A stretch of 64,000 nucleotides of DNA from Spirosoma endophyticum (lineage in GTDB: Bacteria; Bacteroidota; Bacteroidia; Cytophagales; Spirosomataceae), in assembly GCF_900112365.1 (NCBI RefSeq), contig NZ_FOLQ01000002.1, positions 310,001-374,000 of the forward strand, written 5' to 3'. This document shows, in pieces, positions 52,630-61,449 of this stretch (the stretch's first letter is position 1; every line of letters begins with the position of its first letter). Under the pieces are notes generated by a model. It did no database searches and had not been told where the DNA came from. It saw only the letters and a list, made by a program, of their open reading frames with translations. A program made the translations under genes and the position numbers.

Positions 52630-53924
52630 AATTTTTGGTATAACTCAATATGTTGCTTCGCTACCACGGCTTCCGAAAAGCGATCTTCGGCGGATTGCTG
52701 GGCGTTTTGACGTAGCATGTCTGGCTGTTGATGCGTGAGAATAAAGGCCAGACCATCGGCGAGTTCCTGGGCTGAACCGATCGCTGCCAGATAGCCATTC
52801 TCTTGATGGTCAATCATTTCGGGAATGCCTCCGGTACGGAAGCCTACTACGGGTGTGCCGCACGAAAGCGACTCGATAACTGTGTTGGGCAGGTTGTCTT
52901 CCAGCGACGGAACAACCATTACGTCGGCTGCATTGTAGGCCGCTACGATATCATCTTCACTGGTCAGTATGCCAAGGTGTCGAATTGGATAAGGAAGTTC
53001 GTTGAACAAGTAAGAACGGCCTTTTCCGAACACCAGGATTTCAGGTTTTAACTCCGGATGTTGTTGGTGTAAAAGCGTTAAAGCTTCAGCGAAATACCGG
53101 AATCCTTTGCGCGTATCCGTTACGTTCGCACTGCCAAACAGTACTCTTGCCTGCCCAACGTTTAGTTGCTCAGTGTCGGGTAAATCCAGGCGAGCGTTGG
53201 CTTCGGCCCGATTTATGGGCTGAAATATATATTGGTCAATGGCGTAAGGAATAACCGTAAACGGAAATTCCTTCAGCAACGTACTGCGTTTAGCCTCGTC
53301 GGCCAGCCATTGGCTCGGGGGCGTAAAGTGAATCTGGGCATTCGAAAAAACACGTTTTTTCTGCTCAAAAACTCGATACGACAAATCCTGGTCTGCGGGT
53401 TTTTTTAAGTACGGACACGTATGGCAGTGTGTCAGAAAATGATCGCAGCCGCGCGAGTAATGGCAACCGCCCGTAAAGGCCCATTGATCGTGAAGCGTCC
53501 AGACAATGGGTTTCCCCAGATCAACTAAGGAGCGTAGTCCGTCAAGGGATAGAAACCCAAAATTAATCCAGTGCAGATGCAGCAGATCGGCCTGTTGGAT
53601 GGCCGGATGGAAGTTGAGATTTGCGCCGAATTTGGCTGGCGAAAACTGAAACCGTACCGACGAGTCGCGCTCTTGTGGCAGGAAATACAGGCGTTCGGCC
53701 ACAAAACGCCCGAAGGCCGTTTGTTCCGCCAGAAAGTTATTAGCCAGATACGTTACGCCCGGCTCTGGCTGGTGGGGTTCAAGCCGTTTGGGTGTCCCAA
53801 TCAGCATGGTACTTTCAATGCCAGGATACGTCCAGATCTGTTTTTGCAAAGCGCGATGCAGCCGATTCGCGGCTACGGCGGCCCCGCCAAATAAATGGTA
53901 CGTACTCAAGTGCGTGACTCTCAC
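52605..53924 (-). CDS. GT4 family glycosyltransferase of the surface-glycan locus
   Basis: A GT-B enzyme of 439 residues: N-terminal HLSTYHLFGGAAVAANRL, an internal Cys/His-rich loop in the acceptor domain (GGCHYSRGCDHFLTHCHTCPYL, about 150-172, a pattern seen in some GT4 members), donor-site NVTDTRKGFRYFAEAL and the EX7E-type PSLEDNLPNTVIESLSCGTP. The extreme C-terminus MSERTKE is encoded by the right arm of hairpin H4. Start overlaps the upstream FkbM-like gene by 4 bases. Confidence 0.93.
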   Translation of the reverse strand: MRVTHLSTYHLFGGAAVAANRLHRALQKQIWTYPGIESTMLIGTPKRLEPHQPEPGVTYLANNFLAEQTAFGRFVAERLYFLPQERDSSVRFQFSPAKFGANLNFHPAIQQADLLHLHWINFGFLSLDGLRSLVDLGKPIVWTLHDQWAFTGGCHYSRGCDHFLTHCHTCPYLKKPADQDLSYRVFEQKKRVFSNAQIHFTPPSQWLADEAKRSTLLKEFPFTVIPYAIDQYIFQPINRAEANARLDLPDTEQLNVGQARVLFGSANVTDTRKGFRYFAEALTLLHQQHPELKPEILVFGKGRSYLFNELPYPIRHLGILTSEDDIVAAYNAADVMVVPSLEDNLPNTVIESLSCGTPVVGFRTGGIPEMIDHQENGYLAAIGSAQELADGLAFILTHQQPDMLRQNAQQSAEDRFSEAVVAKQHIELYQKLMSERTKE

Positions 53925-54892
53925 CGACCCAGTAGTTTATCGAATTTTTTAACGACTTCGGGCCAGAACCCAAGCCCAAATACGCGCCCCCAGATTCGTC
54001 GGCGCGAATACGCTTCCATGTCGGCGAAAATCGGATCAGGAAAACGGCTTTTTGCTTTCTGCGTCAGAATGAGTGCAAACCCATGTTGTTTTAAGGTGGT
54101 GGCAAACACCCAGCCTAATAGCAGATTGCGCTGGGTTAACGTAGCGTCATCGGCGAAACGGTTGAGATAGGTCATTTCGCCCCAGACCGCACTGTTTTTC
54201 AGCGAAAACAGGACGAATTTCTTGAGTAGCGGCTGACTGGTGAAACTGTCCAAAAGGCCCGGCGTGATACGTGGCGATCCTTTCGGAAGCAGTTCGGCAA
54301 GCCAGTGGCTCCCTGTCTCTTCCATAAACTGCAACACCTGATAGAGTTTATCCTCCCCGTCGTAGATCGACGCAATACCCGGCTCAAACTCGGCCGTCAG
54401 GACCTGCCGGGTACGCTCATCGCCGAGGTTGCGAAACAGCCGGAGATCGGTACCCTGCGAGTCGGTTTTGAACCAGTCTACCTGCTTTATTTTCAGGCTG
54501 TCGAGCGTTGAGCGGAGGCTACGCGTCTTGAGCTGTACTACTTTTGTTGGCTCAAACTTGGGCGCAAAGGCATATTCCTGAATCAGGTCGGGTCGGGGAC
54601 GTAGTAAACTGGAACAGTGGGGCGACGCTGTGAGGTAAAAATCAGCCGTCTCCGTGTCTGCTTCCGACGAGCTGGGTCCCGTGACAATATTATTGAAGGT
54701 ATAAAGCTTACGAAAATGCCCGGATTCGCTTTCAACGTAGCCAAAATCGCGATCATCGGCGTCGAACGCAATGCAGACGGCATATTTGGCAAACGTTTTC
54801 CAGCGGGCGTGCAATTGCCCTGACGCACCGATGTCCACCAAAACAGGCGGTTCAGCTTGGAACTCAGGGCGGGAAAGAATTTTGTCGATCAT
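53921..54892 (-). CDS. FkbM-like methyltransferase
   Basis: A 323-residue class I methyltransferase of the FkbM kind: motif I PVLVDIGASGQLHARW, acidic CIAFDADDRDFGY, and the family-specific QVDWFKTDSQGTDLRLFRNL in place of LKIDIEGAE. The C-terminal 100 residues are extra, with a helical tail. FkbM enzymes O-methylate sugars in natural products and glycans. Located in the middle of the glycan locus, overlapping the GT4 gene by 4 bases, so it probably methylates a residue of the glycan. Confidence 0.85.
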   Translation of the reverse strand: MIDKILSRPEFQAEPPVLVDIGASGQLHARWKTFAKYAVCIAFDADDRDFGYVESESGHFRKLYTFNNIVTGPSSSEADTETADFYLTASPHCSSLLRPRPDLIQEYAFAPKFEPTKVVQLKTRSLRSTLDSLKIKQVDWFKTDSQGTDLRLFRNLGDERTRQVLTAEFEPGIASIYDGEDKLYQVLQFMEETGSHWLAELLPKGSPRITPGLLDSFTSQPLLKKFVLFSLKNSAVWGEMTYLNRFADDATLTQRNLLLGWVFATTLKQHGFALILTQKAKSRFPDPIFADMEAYSRRRIWGRVFGLGFWPEVVKKFDKLLGR

Positions 54893-54902
54893 AATAGTCT
54901 TT

Positions 54903-54967
54903 GGTCGTCAGTCAATAGTCATCAGTTAATAATGGAATGCCTTTGTACCACTAACGACTGACGACTA
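54903..54967. repeat. Word-repeat hairpin H7 (GTCGTCA/GTCAATA type)
   Basis: Seven-base words GTCGTCA, GTCAATA and GTCATCA in the left arm are complemented by ACTAACGACTGACGAC in the right arm (54949-54967), about 15 pairs. The right arm contains the TAG of the upstream methyltransferase gene (54965-54967) and the left lies about 10 bases from the next ATG. Shares AGTCATCAG with H1. Confidence 0.75.
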
Positions 54968-55771
54968 CTTTCGATAGGCAAAGATATTCAATTGGAGGTC
55001 CATACTGTCGTTGCCCCGATAACGGTGGTTCACGAGGGGGGCCTGGCGATGCTGACTCGTGTTAATGTAGTAGCGAAATCCGCTCTCTTCCAGTACGTTC
55101 ATGACTTCCGCCAGCGTTTGTGGATGATCGAGGTAGGCATGAAACTCAACAAATAGATTCTGGACATGAGCCAGTGCGTCGCGGCAATCGGTGAGCACAG
55201 CGGTTTCGGCACCTTCGATGTCCATTTTGAGCATGTCGATTCTGGTTTCTCGTAGCAGATAGTCACGCAGCCGAACGGACGGCACCAATTTCTGGTCCGT
55301 TTGGGAGAAAATAGACGCCGAATCGGCCTGGTCGCTTCCAAACAAAATGCCCTCGTCATTGGTCCAGACAGCTTTCGTCACGACTTCGACGCCCGAAATC
55401 TGATTCTTTTGCAAATTCTCCTGCAACGTAGCGCTAATCGTTTCATCGGCTTCAAACGCTACGATGCGGGCATTGGGATAAAGCTGATGAAAATACACAA
55501 CGCTGGTGCCAACGTTGGTGCCACAATCGAAAATAACGGGCGCTAAACTGGTCGTGTAGAATCGATAGAACTCATCCACAAAAATCTCCCGAAACTGCCA
55601 GATAAACGACAACGCATCGGGTACGCGAAACTGGTATTTCCCGAACGTAATGTCAACAGGTTCATTACGGGGTCTATTCCCGTAACGTAGCGCCAGGCCC
55701 AGCAGCCGACGTCCTTCAGCCGAACGTAGCAGCCGGGCCGTTTCCGTAAATAAAAATTTAAAAACCCACAT
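54965..55771 (-). CDS. FkbM family methyltransferase
   Basis: A 268-residue protein with FkbM motifs: IFDCGTNVGTSVVYFHQLYP (motif I), IVAFEADE, and IDMLKMDIEGAETAVL followed by LFVEFHAY. The frame extends 21 codons upstream, but those are encoded by a repeat hairpin; the ATG starting MWVFKFLFTETARLL is used. Likely O-methylation of a sugar in the glycan, together with the second FkbM-like gene downstream. Confidence 0.9.
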   Translation of the reverse strand: MWVFKFLFTETARLLRSAEGRRLLGLALRYGNRPRNEPVDITFGKYQFRVPDALSFIWQFREIFVDEFYRFYTTSLAPVIFDCGTNVGTSVVYFHQLYPNARIVAFEADETISATLQENLQKNQISGVEVVTKAVWTNDEGILFGSDQADSASIFSQTDQKLVPSVRLRDYLLRETRIDMLKMDIEGAETAVLTDCRDALAHVQNLFVEFHAYLDHPQTLAEVMNVLEESGFRYYINTSQHRQAPLVNHRYRGNDSMDLQLNIFAYRK

Positions 55772-55780
55772 GGGAAAAGT

Positions 55781-55860
55781 GTTTACGGTTTGTAGTTTAC
55801 GATATTCGGTAGGCTGGCACAAAAAGCTTGACACAATAAGCCGAAAACTGCAAACTATTT
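55781..55860. repeat. Word-repeat hairpin H8 (GTTTACGG/TTCGG type), degenerate
   Basis: Left arm gtttgtagtttacgatattcggtaggct and right arm agccgaaaactgcaaac pair imperfectly, with internal bulges. The right arm holds the TAG of the flippase gene (55855-55857). The left arm is clearly related to the left arm of H9: TACG(A/G)TATTC(G/T)GT(A/G)GGCTG. Confidence 0.65.
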
Positions 55861-57351
55861 TAAAAAGCGTTTCCGCAGGCTCAATACCGTCTGATTTATA
55901 TCCGGCGATAGGTTTAGTAAAACAACCAATCCCCCGAACAAACCCGTAATCAATATTGACCGCCAGACTACATCAAACACAATTCGCCATTTCGGATCGG
56001 TTGGGCCGGGGTAAGAAACCTGTACGGAAATCCACCAGACAACGGCTGCCAGCACAATAACGGCCAAGTTTCGCCAGGTGAAGGGTTGCATGCCAAAGGC
56101 AAAACCGACAAACAATGTTCGGCCAAGATTATATAACAGTGTGGCCAATGCGGCCCCAATGGCGGCTCCGTTGATGCCATAAAGCGGAATCAGGTATTTA
56201 TTAGCCGCAATTGTTATGAAAATGAGTGCGACAAAAAACAGCGAATCATACACGTAAAAACGTGACGTATTCAGAATAATGCCGTTAACACCTGTTGCCA
56301 TATCGATGAGTTTTCCCAAGCCCAGCCACAAAATAACGTAGTAGCCCGCATCGTAGCCAGCCGGTAAAAACCGGAACACATTCGGCAGATTGGCCGCTAT
56401 ACCGACAAACACCAGACAGCCAGCAATCAATTGATTCAGACAGCTTTTACGATAAATACTGATGATATTTTTCAGATCGTTTGTTTTCCACGACTCTGCT
56501 ATGAGCGCCCCGGCAACTTTGTAGAGCGCCGTAGCGGGCAGTGCAATTACCGTGGCAAAGTATGAGGCAATACTGTAAACACCCGTATTGGCTAGCCCCT
56601 GCGCATCGTTAATCATCACTTTATCAATCGTCAGGATGATCTGTGAGGATAGCGCCGTTGTGAGTGTCAGGGCTGCGTAGCGTGTTATATTTCGACGTAG
56701 TTCGGGCTCAAGCGATACGAACTGACGGCTGTAAAACAAGGCTTCATCGCGGGCAACACTGATAACCATCAGCAGGGTTTGAAGAAAAAACGCCAACAAC
56801 CAGAGGCCCAGAAATTGCGGGAATGTAACCCAGCCCAACCAGTAAATCACCCCCGCCAGCAGGATCAGTAGTCGTTGCACAAACTGTTGCAGCAACGTAC
56901 CCGTAACCGGATCATAGAGCAAACGGGCGTAATTATCGAAAACGGTAAAATAGACCGTGAAAAACGACAGTGGAATAAGCAGGTAGTAGTAATCAACGAA
57001 CAAAGCTGACTGCGTCTGGTAATTTTCGATTATCCACGGACGGGCCAGCCACAGCCCCAGAACGCATAAGCTAAAACCTACGAGGGTAGTCAAGCTCGTC
57101 AGCAATAAGTATCCGTTATGCTGTTTCTCGGCGTTCCGGAAGTAGGGGAAGTATCGCCCCCCTGCACCATTTGTTCCCAGATTCGATAATTGCGCCAGCA
57201 CCTGCGCCAATGAAATCAACAGCGTCAACAAGCCGACCTGCGCCTTACTGAACAGATTTGGAAAGAAAATCCCCTGCGTCAGAAAACCAACGGCCACGCC
57301 CGCATAGGCGTAAATCGAACTCTGAATCGTCTGCCGTTTGATGATACCCAT
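55855..57351 (-). CDS. Wzx-type oligosaccharide flippase / polysaccharide biosynthesis protein
   Basis: About 498 residues with roughly 12-14 membrane helices, beginning MGIIKRQTIQSSIYAYAGVAVGF, a typical start of Polysacc_synt (MATE/MOP superfamily) flippases. Later helices include GLANTGVYSIASYFATVIAL and a C-terminal cluster ending SLRKRFLK. It should flip the lipid-linked pseudaminic-acid-containing oligosaccharide across the inner membrane. The frame extends 18 codons into hairpin H5, but the family start is used. Confidence 0.94.
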   Translation of the reverse strand: MGIIKRQTIQSSIYAYAGVAVGFLTQGIFFPNLFSKAQVGLLTLLISLAQVLAQLSNLGTNGAGGRYFPYFRNAEKQHNGYLLLTSLTTLVGFSLCVLGLWLARPWIIENYQTQSALFVDYYYLLIPLSFFTVYFTVFDNYARLLYDPVTGTLLQQFVQRLLILLAGVIYWLGWVTFPQFLGLWLLAFFLQTLLMVISVARDEALFYSRQFVSLEPELRRNITRYAALTLTTALSSQIILTIDKVMINDAQGLANTGVYSIASYFATVIALPATALYKVAGALIAESWKTNDLKNIISIYRKSCLNQLIAGCLVFVGIAANLPNVFRFLPAGYDAGYYVILWLGLGKLIDMATGVNGIILNTSRFYVYDSLFFVALIFITIAANKYLIPLYGINGAAIGAALATLLYNLGRTLFVGFAFGMQPFTWRNLAVIVLAAVVWWISVQVSYPGPTDPKWRIVFDVVWRSILITGLFGGLVVLLNLSPDINQTVLSLRKRFLK

Positions 57352-57358
57352 GTAATTG

Positions 57359-57420
57359 AATGATGAATTATAAATGATGAATGATCTGGTAAAATCATTC
57401 ATCATTTATAATTCATCATT
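57359..57420. repeat. Word-repeat hairpin H5 (GATGAAT type), perfect 27-bp stem
   Basis: The left arm 57359-57385 and right arm 57394-57420 are exact complements with an 8-base loop, made of GATGAAT/AATGATG words. The stop codon of pseI overlaps the right arm and the flippase ATG lies 7 bases from the left arm, so the hairpin fills the whole junction. Confidence 0.95.
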
Positions 57421-58480
57421 AGTTTATTAGCTCCCACGCCAGGGCTGTGCCTGCGGGAATGTTGGTGGTGGCGGTTTTGCCGATTATGTCGTCGTAGTAC
57501 CGAGTATGTAGTCCATTTGCGGGGCGGATGCTGCGGACGTTGTCGGGGGTGAACGGGTCGCCCGTTTTCATGTCGCGTACTACGTATAACGATCGCTTGA
57601 ATTGCAGACTTTTTTCTTCTTTTGGCGTTAGCGTATAACTGACTTGTCCCATTGCCAGTTGCGCCCGTTCAGTTTCGATAACCAGGTTTTTTAGCTCGTC
57701 GGGTTCCAGCGAAAAAGCGGAATCGACACCGCCATCTGCCCGGCGTAACGTAACGTGTTTCTCCAGAACGACCGCGCCTAATGCCACAGCCGCCACAGCC
57801 GCACCAATGCCCATCGTATGGTCTGACAGGCCAACTGGTACGTCGAACAACTGCCGCATGTGTGGAATCGTGAGCAGGTTTGTCGTTTCAGGTGTGGCCG
57901 GATACGTACTGGTGCATTTGAGCAGAATCAGGTCTTTGCAGCCGTTGTCACGTAGCACTTTTACTGATTCATCGAGGTCGGCCACAGATGCTACCCCTGT
58001 GCTCATAATGACGGGCTTACCCGTTTGCGCTACTTTTTTGAGCAGAATGTGATCCGTATTTTCGAAGGAAGCGATTTTGTAGAGCGGTACGTTGAGCGAT
58101 TCCAGAAAATCAACAGCTGTAGTATCGAACGGTGAACTAAAGGCGATCATACCCCGCTTGGTGGCGTGCTCAAAAATGGGCTTGTGCCACTCCCAGGGCG
58201 TATAGGCTTCCGCGTAAAGTTTATAGAGATTCTTATCGGCCCATAGCGATTTGGTGTCACGGATGTAAAACTCCTCCGATGCGCCGTTGAACGTAATGGT
58301 ATCGGGGGTGTAGGTCTGGAGTTTAAGTGCATGGGCACCAGCATCCGCTACGGCATCCACGATTTCCAGCGCCCGGTCGAGCGACTGGTTGTGATTCCCC
58401 GACATCTCGGCAATAACAAACGGCCGATGCGCCGGACTGATGGTATAGTGGGCAACCTGAATCGGTTGAATACTTGTCAT
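57419..58480 (-). CDS. pseI: Pseudaminic acid synthase
   Basis: The 353-residue NeuB-family protein condenses 2,4-diacetamido-2,4,6-trideoxy-altrose with PEP to give pseudaminic acid. Motifs: FVIAEMSGNHNQSLDRAL (TIM barrel start), ALKLQTYTPDTITF, MIAFSSPFDTTAVDFLE, SDHTMGIGAAVAAVALGAVV with EKHVTL, and a C-terminal SAF/antifreeze-like domain (about 285-350, RSIRPANGLHTRYYDD). The SGNHNQ variant (versus GxNHNG in NeuB) and the neighbouring pseH and pseG point to PseI rather than sialic or legionaminic acid synthase. Overlaps pseH by 4 bases. Confidence 0.95.
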   Translation of the reverse strand: MTSIQPIQVAHYTISPAHRPFVIAEMSGNHNQSLDRALEIVDAVADAGAHALKLQTYTPDTITFNGASEEFYIRDTKSLWADKNLYKLYAEAYTPWEWHKPIFEHATKRGMIAFSSPFDTTAVDFLESLNVPLYKIASFENTDHILLKKVAQTGKPVIMSTGVASVADLDESVKVLRDNGCKDLILLKCTSTYPATPETTNLLTIPHMRQLFDVPVGLSDHTMGIGAAVAAVALGAVVLEKHVTLRRADGGVDSAFSLEPDELKNLVIETERAQLAMGQVSYTLTPKEEKSLQFKRSLYVVRDMKTGDPFTPDNVRSIRPANGLHTRYYDDIIGKTATTNIPAGTALAWELIN

Positions 58481-58974
58481 TGACTGTTAATGTAAAGCAA
58501 ACTCGGCCGCTCCTGACCGGAGTCGGCATCGACAAATTTACCGCTTTCGCCCGACAATCTGAAACCAGCCCGCTCGAAGGCACGTACCGACGCCTGATTT
58601 TCAGGTTTGACATAAGCGTGAATCGTGACTTCACCCCATCGTATCCGGCAAACGGCGCAGCCCTGCGCGATCAGTTGACTGGCTAATCCCTGGCCTCGCT
58701 GACTCGCATCCACTGATAAACCAATAATAACTTCGTCGGGCATATCGGCCACGGGTGCCCGCTCAAAACGAACCTGTCCAACGGCTTTACCCGTTTCGTT
58801 CTCAAAAATCAATAACAGTGAATCGGGATCGGCTAGTTTACGACTAAACCAAGTTGTATGGGTTTCGAGCGAAATAGGCGCTGAAGTAAACGACTGACGG
58901 CGGGTATCGGGATCATTCGCCCAATCGAAATAAAGACGCGCATCAGTCGGTTTGGCCAGACGGTATGTAAGCAT
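58477..58974 (-). CDS. pseH: UDP-4-amino-4,6-dideoxy-AltNAc N-acetyltransferase (GNAT)
   Basis: A GNAT fold of 165 residues with LAKPTDARLYFDWANDPDTR at the start, VGQVRFERAPVADMPDEVIIGLSV and the acetyl-CoA P-loop segment QRGQGLASQLI, then VKPENQASVRAFERAGF. The pseH assignment rests on the family and on the position between pseI and pseG. The frame extends 13 codons upstream and overlaps pseG, but the ATG starting MLTYRLAKPTD is used. It acetylates the 4-amino group of the UDP-linked precursor using acetyl-CoA. Confidence 0.9.
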   Translation of the reverse strand: MLTYRLAKPTDARLYFDWANDPDTRRQSFTSAPISLETHTTWFSRKLADPDSLLLIFENETGKAVGQVRFERAPVADMPDEVIIGLSVDASQRGQGLASQLIAQGCAVCRIRWGEVTIHAYVKPENQASVRAFERAGFRLSGESGKFVDADSGQERPSLLYINSQ

Positions 58975-59005
58975 GTTGGTTGCAGAAACTATCTTGTCGG
59001 CCGAA

Positions 59006-60037
59006 TTACGCACTTAATTCTTGAAATACTTGCCGAAACCGTTCCGGTGATCGTCCATCAAAAAAACGACGCTGATTGGCCAACGTTTTTTCTACTGTTT
59101 CGGGTGAAAATTGAAAGGACTGAATCGATAAACGTAGCAGTTTATCTAACGCAATGACGGGAATCGAGCGAGTCAGAAGCGTGGGGAAATTGACCGATAA
59201 CGCTAGCTTCTCATCAGACAGAAACTGGGCTAATTGCGACTGATTATCCGCCGTAACGACCGCAATTAACGGGCGATTTATCGCGCAAACTTCATAGGCA
59301 ATCGTGCTGCACGCTGTGATCGCCAGACTACACTGTTGTAATTCTTCGACCATCTGCGCAGCCGTCAGATTTTGCAGAATTGTCAGGTTTGGTACCTGAC
59401 TTCTGAATGATTCGATCGAAGCGCAGTCTGGATGAAATGGCCCTAGAACAATATGAACCGGCAACGTAGTGTCGACTTGCCGGATGGCTTCCAGTACCGT
59501 CAACGACGTATTATGCGGGTCAGCGCCCCCCAGACTAACAAAAATTGGCCCATCGGGTGGGGGTGGACCAAATCCTTCTGGCCGAAAAAATTCGGGTCGG
59601 AGCATGGCGTAATGTGGGCCCAGATACAGGTGTGTATACGGAGCCGCATTGTACTGGGTTTCTGCAATACCACCCGCATGATTGATGACCACATCCGCCA
59701 CCTGATGACCTTGTATGAGATCATCGATAAAAACCAGTTTCCTGACGCGCACCCGAACCGCCCGCTGAAATGTTTCATCGAACGAATAACCGTCCAGCAC
59801 CACGATATCGTTGTGGTGGATGGCGCCCCAAAAAGCGGCTTTGTCGGCTGAATCAGGAAGCGGAATGACCGTTAAGCCCGCCGTTTCGATCAATGTCTGA
59901 ACAGCCGGGTCTGGGTCTGTTATGGCAAATCGCATGGTAAAAATGCCTTTCAGCATATTGGCCAGGGCAAGGCATCGCATCACATGGCCTATGCCAAGCT
60001 GGGCGTTACCATCAGCACGAAAGATGAGTTGGTTCAT
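59006..60037 (-). CDS. pseG: UDP-2,4-diacetamido-2,4,6-trideoxy-beta-L-altropyranose hydrolase
   Basis: The 343-residue GT-B-like hydrolase has the PseG signature GIGHVMRCLALA near the N-terminus, VVLDGYSFDETFQRAVR, KLVFIDDLIQGH, VSLGGADPHNTS (nucleotide-binding loop) and TACSTIAYEVCAINRP. It removes UDP from the diacetamido sugar so that PseI can use it. Located between pseF and pseH in the pse operon; preceded by hairpin H6. Confidence 0.95.
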   Translation of the reverse strand: MNQLIFRADGNAQLGIGHVMRCLALANMLKGIFTMRFAITDPDPAVQTLIETAGLTVIPLPDSADKAAFWGAIHHNDIVVLDGYSFDETFQRAVRVRVRKLVFIDDLIQGHQVADVVINHAGGIAETQYNAAPYTHLYLGPHYAMLRPEFFRPEGFGPPPPDGPIFVSLGGADPHNTSLTVLEAIRQVDTTLPVHIVLGPFHPDCASIESFRSQVPNLTILQNLTAAQMVEELQQCSLAITACSTIAYEVCAINRPLIAVVTADNQSQLAQFLSDEKLALSVNFPTLLTRSIPVIALDKLLRLSIQSFQFSPETVEKTLANQRRFFDGRSPERFRQVFQELSA

Positions 60038-60041
60038 AGGG

Positions 60042-60109
60042 GATGAAGAATGATGAATGATAAATGAAGAATGATGAATGCAGTAACAGCGTATTCATCA
60101 TTCTTCATT
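60042..60109. repeat. Word-repeat hairpin H6 (GATGAAT/GAAGAAT type) before pseG
   Basis: The unit ATGAAGAATGATGAATG occurs twice in tandem on the left (60043-60059 and 60065-60081 region), and the right side (60093-60109) complements it perfectly over 17 bases, so either copy could pair. The right arm encodes the last residues (MVNEE) of PseF and its TGA. Same word family as H5. Confidence 0.88.
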
Positions 60110-60787
60110 CACCATGCTATATTTAAGTTCTGCCACTTGCCAATCCTCCTCATTATCAATGTCATGAGCTTCCAACTCGGAGATGACGATGCCACCCGAA
60201 TTATCCGTAATCAGGCGATGATTTTGCTGAAACGCGGCTACGTTGACGAAATAAAATTGACCGGCATCGTGATAGGCTGGTTCCAGATCCTGCGACCGAG
60301 TAAGAGCGTGTTCAGGCTGAAACCACTGTACTTTTTCATTACGGAGTAACACTGCTCGCTGAATTGGGAAGCTGAATTGTTGAACCGGATAAACGGTATC
60401 GAACTGTTTCCGGGTCAGGGTTGAAAAAGCCTGCTTCAGTAAGTCGGGCGTAACGAAAGGAGCGGTAGGATAGAGGCAACAGGCGTAGTCGAAAACCTGT
60501 CCCTTTTGTGTGTACTGGTCCACGACTTCAGTCAGCACGTCGGCGGTGGTGGCAAAATCATCCGCTGTTTTGGTACTACGTAAAAAAGGTACTGCTGCAC
60601 CATAGTGCCGGGCTACTTCCGCAATTTCCTGATCATCAGTCGAAACCATCACTTCGCTAAACAGGCCGGATTTGCGTGCTGCGTCAATAACGTAGGCGAT
60701 AATTGGCCTGCCCAGAAACGGCCGGATATTCTTGCGCGGAATCCGTTTGCTGCCACCCCGCGCCGTGATGATCGCTACGTTATTCAT
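60098..60787 (-). CDS. pseF: Pseudaminic acid cytidylyltransferase
   Basis: A CMP-nonulosonate synthase of about 229 residues: ITARGGSKRIPRKNIRPF (nucleotide loop), GRPIIAYVIDAARKSGLFSEV, VSTDDQEIAEVARHYGA and CLYPTAPFVTPDLL. It activates pseudaminic acid as CMP-Pse. The ATG beginning MNNVAIITARGG is used; its A overlaps the stop of the upstream methyltransferase gene (TGATG). The long upstream frame to 60925 is out of register with the family. The C-terminal MVNEE comes from hairpin H6. Confidence 0.94.
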   Translation of the reverse strand: MNNVAIITARGGSKRIPRKNIRPFLGRPIIAYVIDAARKSGLFSEVMVSTDDQEIAEVARHYGAAVPFLRSTKTADDFATTADVLTEVVDQYTQKGQVFDYACCLYPTAPFVTPDLLKQAFSTLTRKQFDTVYPVQQFSFPIQRAVLLRNEKVQWFQPEHALTRSQDLEPAYHDAGQFYFVNVAAFQQNHRLITDNSGGIVISELEAHDIDNEEDWQVAELKYSMVNEE

Positions 60788-61449
60788 CAGGCCGTTTTTT
60801 CGAGCAGATACATGTAATCGACGTTGCCGCTCTCGCTGGCGTTGACGTATGGATACAGTTCTTTTTTTACCTGCTTCAGCGACGGATGACGCTGCTGAAA
60901 GAGAGCTGCATAATCGGCTTTCCACAAAAATCCCTGATTACCCCGATACGGAATGGCGGTTAACTCGGGGTTGTAATATTCAAATCCCCAGATGTATCGG
61001 CTACTGCACCGAACCATCTCGTCCATGATTTTAGGTAAGTCGTCGGGGGCGATGTGAATCAAAACACCGTTGGTACAGACAACGTCAAAATACGCATCGC
61101 GAAACGGCAAATCGAAACCCGAGCCCTGAATAATATTGATATTGGTCGTCGTTTGTTTCGCTTTTTCGACAGCATAGGGCTGAAGTTCAACGCCGTATAA
61201 GTTGGTGAAGCCTGCATCCTGCAAGCCTCGCAACTGCATGCCTGTGTTGCAACCAACTTCCAGAATGCGCGTTTCCGGCGACCAGCCAGTCGTGAAACGA
61301 GCGTTCATTTCGGTTTTTGTAAGGCCCCAGTTTTGGGTATAGAAATCGTCCCACTCGGCGCGGTCGCGGGTGTTGCGGTCGGTATATTCCTGGCCAAATT
61401 CGCCGGACCAGAAGTTTTCCTGTTCAGTTGTTTTCATAGAGGTGGGCAT
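60787..61449 (-). CDS. Pseudaminic acid biosynthesis-associated methylase
   Basis: A class I methyltransferase of about 220 residues of the family found next to pse genes: TEQENFWSGEFGQEYTDRN at the start, RILEVGCNTGMQLRGLQDAG (motif I), GVELQPYAVEKAKQ, and FDVVCTNGVLIHIAPDDLPK. The start ATG overlaps the upstream stop (TAATG), so translation is coupled to the TylF-like gene; the stop overlaps pseF (TGATG). Probable N- or O-methylation in nonulosonate modification; exact target unknown. Confidence 0.88.
   Translation of the reverse strand: MPTSMKTTEQENFWSGEFGQEYTDRNTRDRAEWDDFYTQNWGLTKTEMNARFTTGWSPETRILEVGCNTGMQLRGLQDAGFTNLYGVELQPYAVEKAKQTTTNINIIQGSGFDLPFRDAYFDVVCTNGVLIHIAPDDLPKIMDEMVRCSSRYIWGFEYYNPELTAIPYRGNQGFLWKADYAALFQQRHPSLKQVKKELYPYVNASESGNVDYMYLLEKTA

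Noticed and set aside
60788..60925. Forty-six-codon upstream extension of pseF
   Set aside because: It overlaps the upstream methyltransferase gene in another frame, has a composition unlike the family, and the TGATG junction marks the start.
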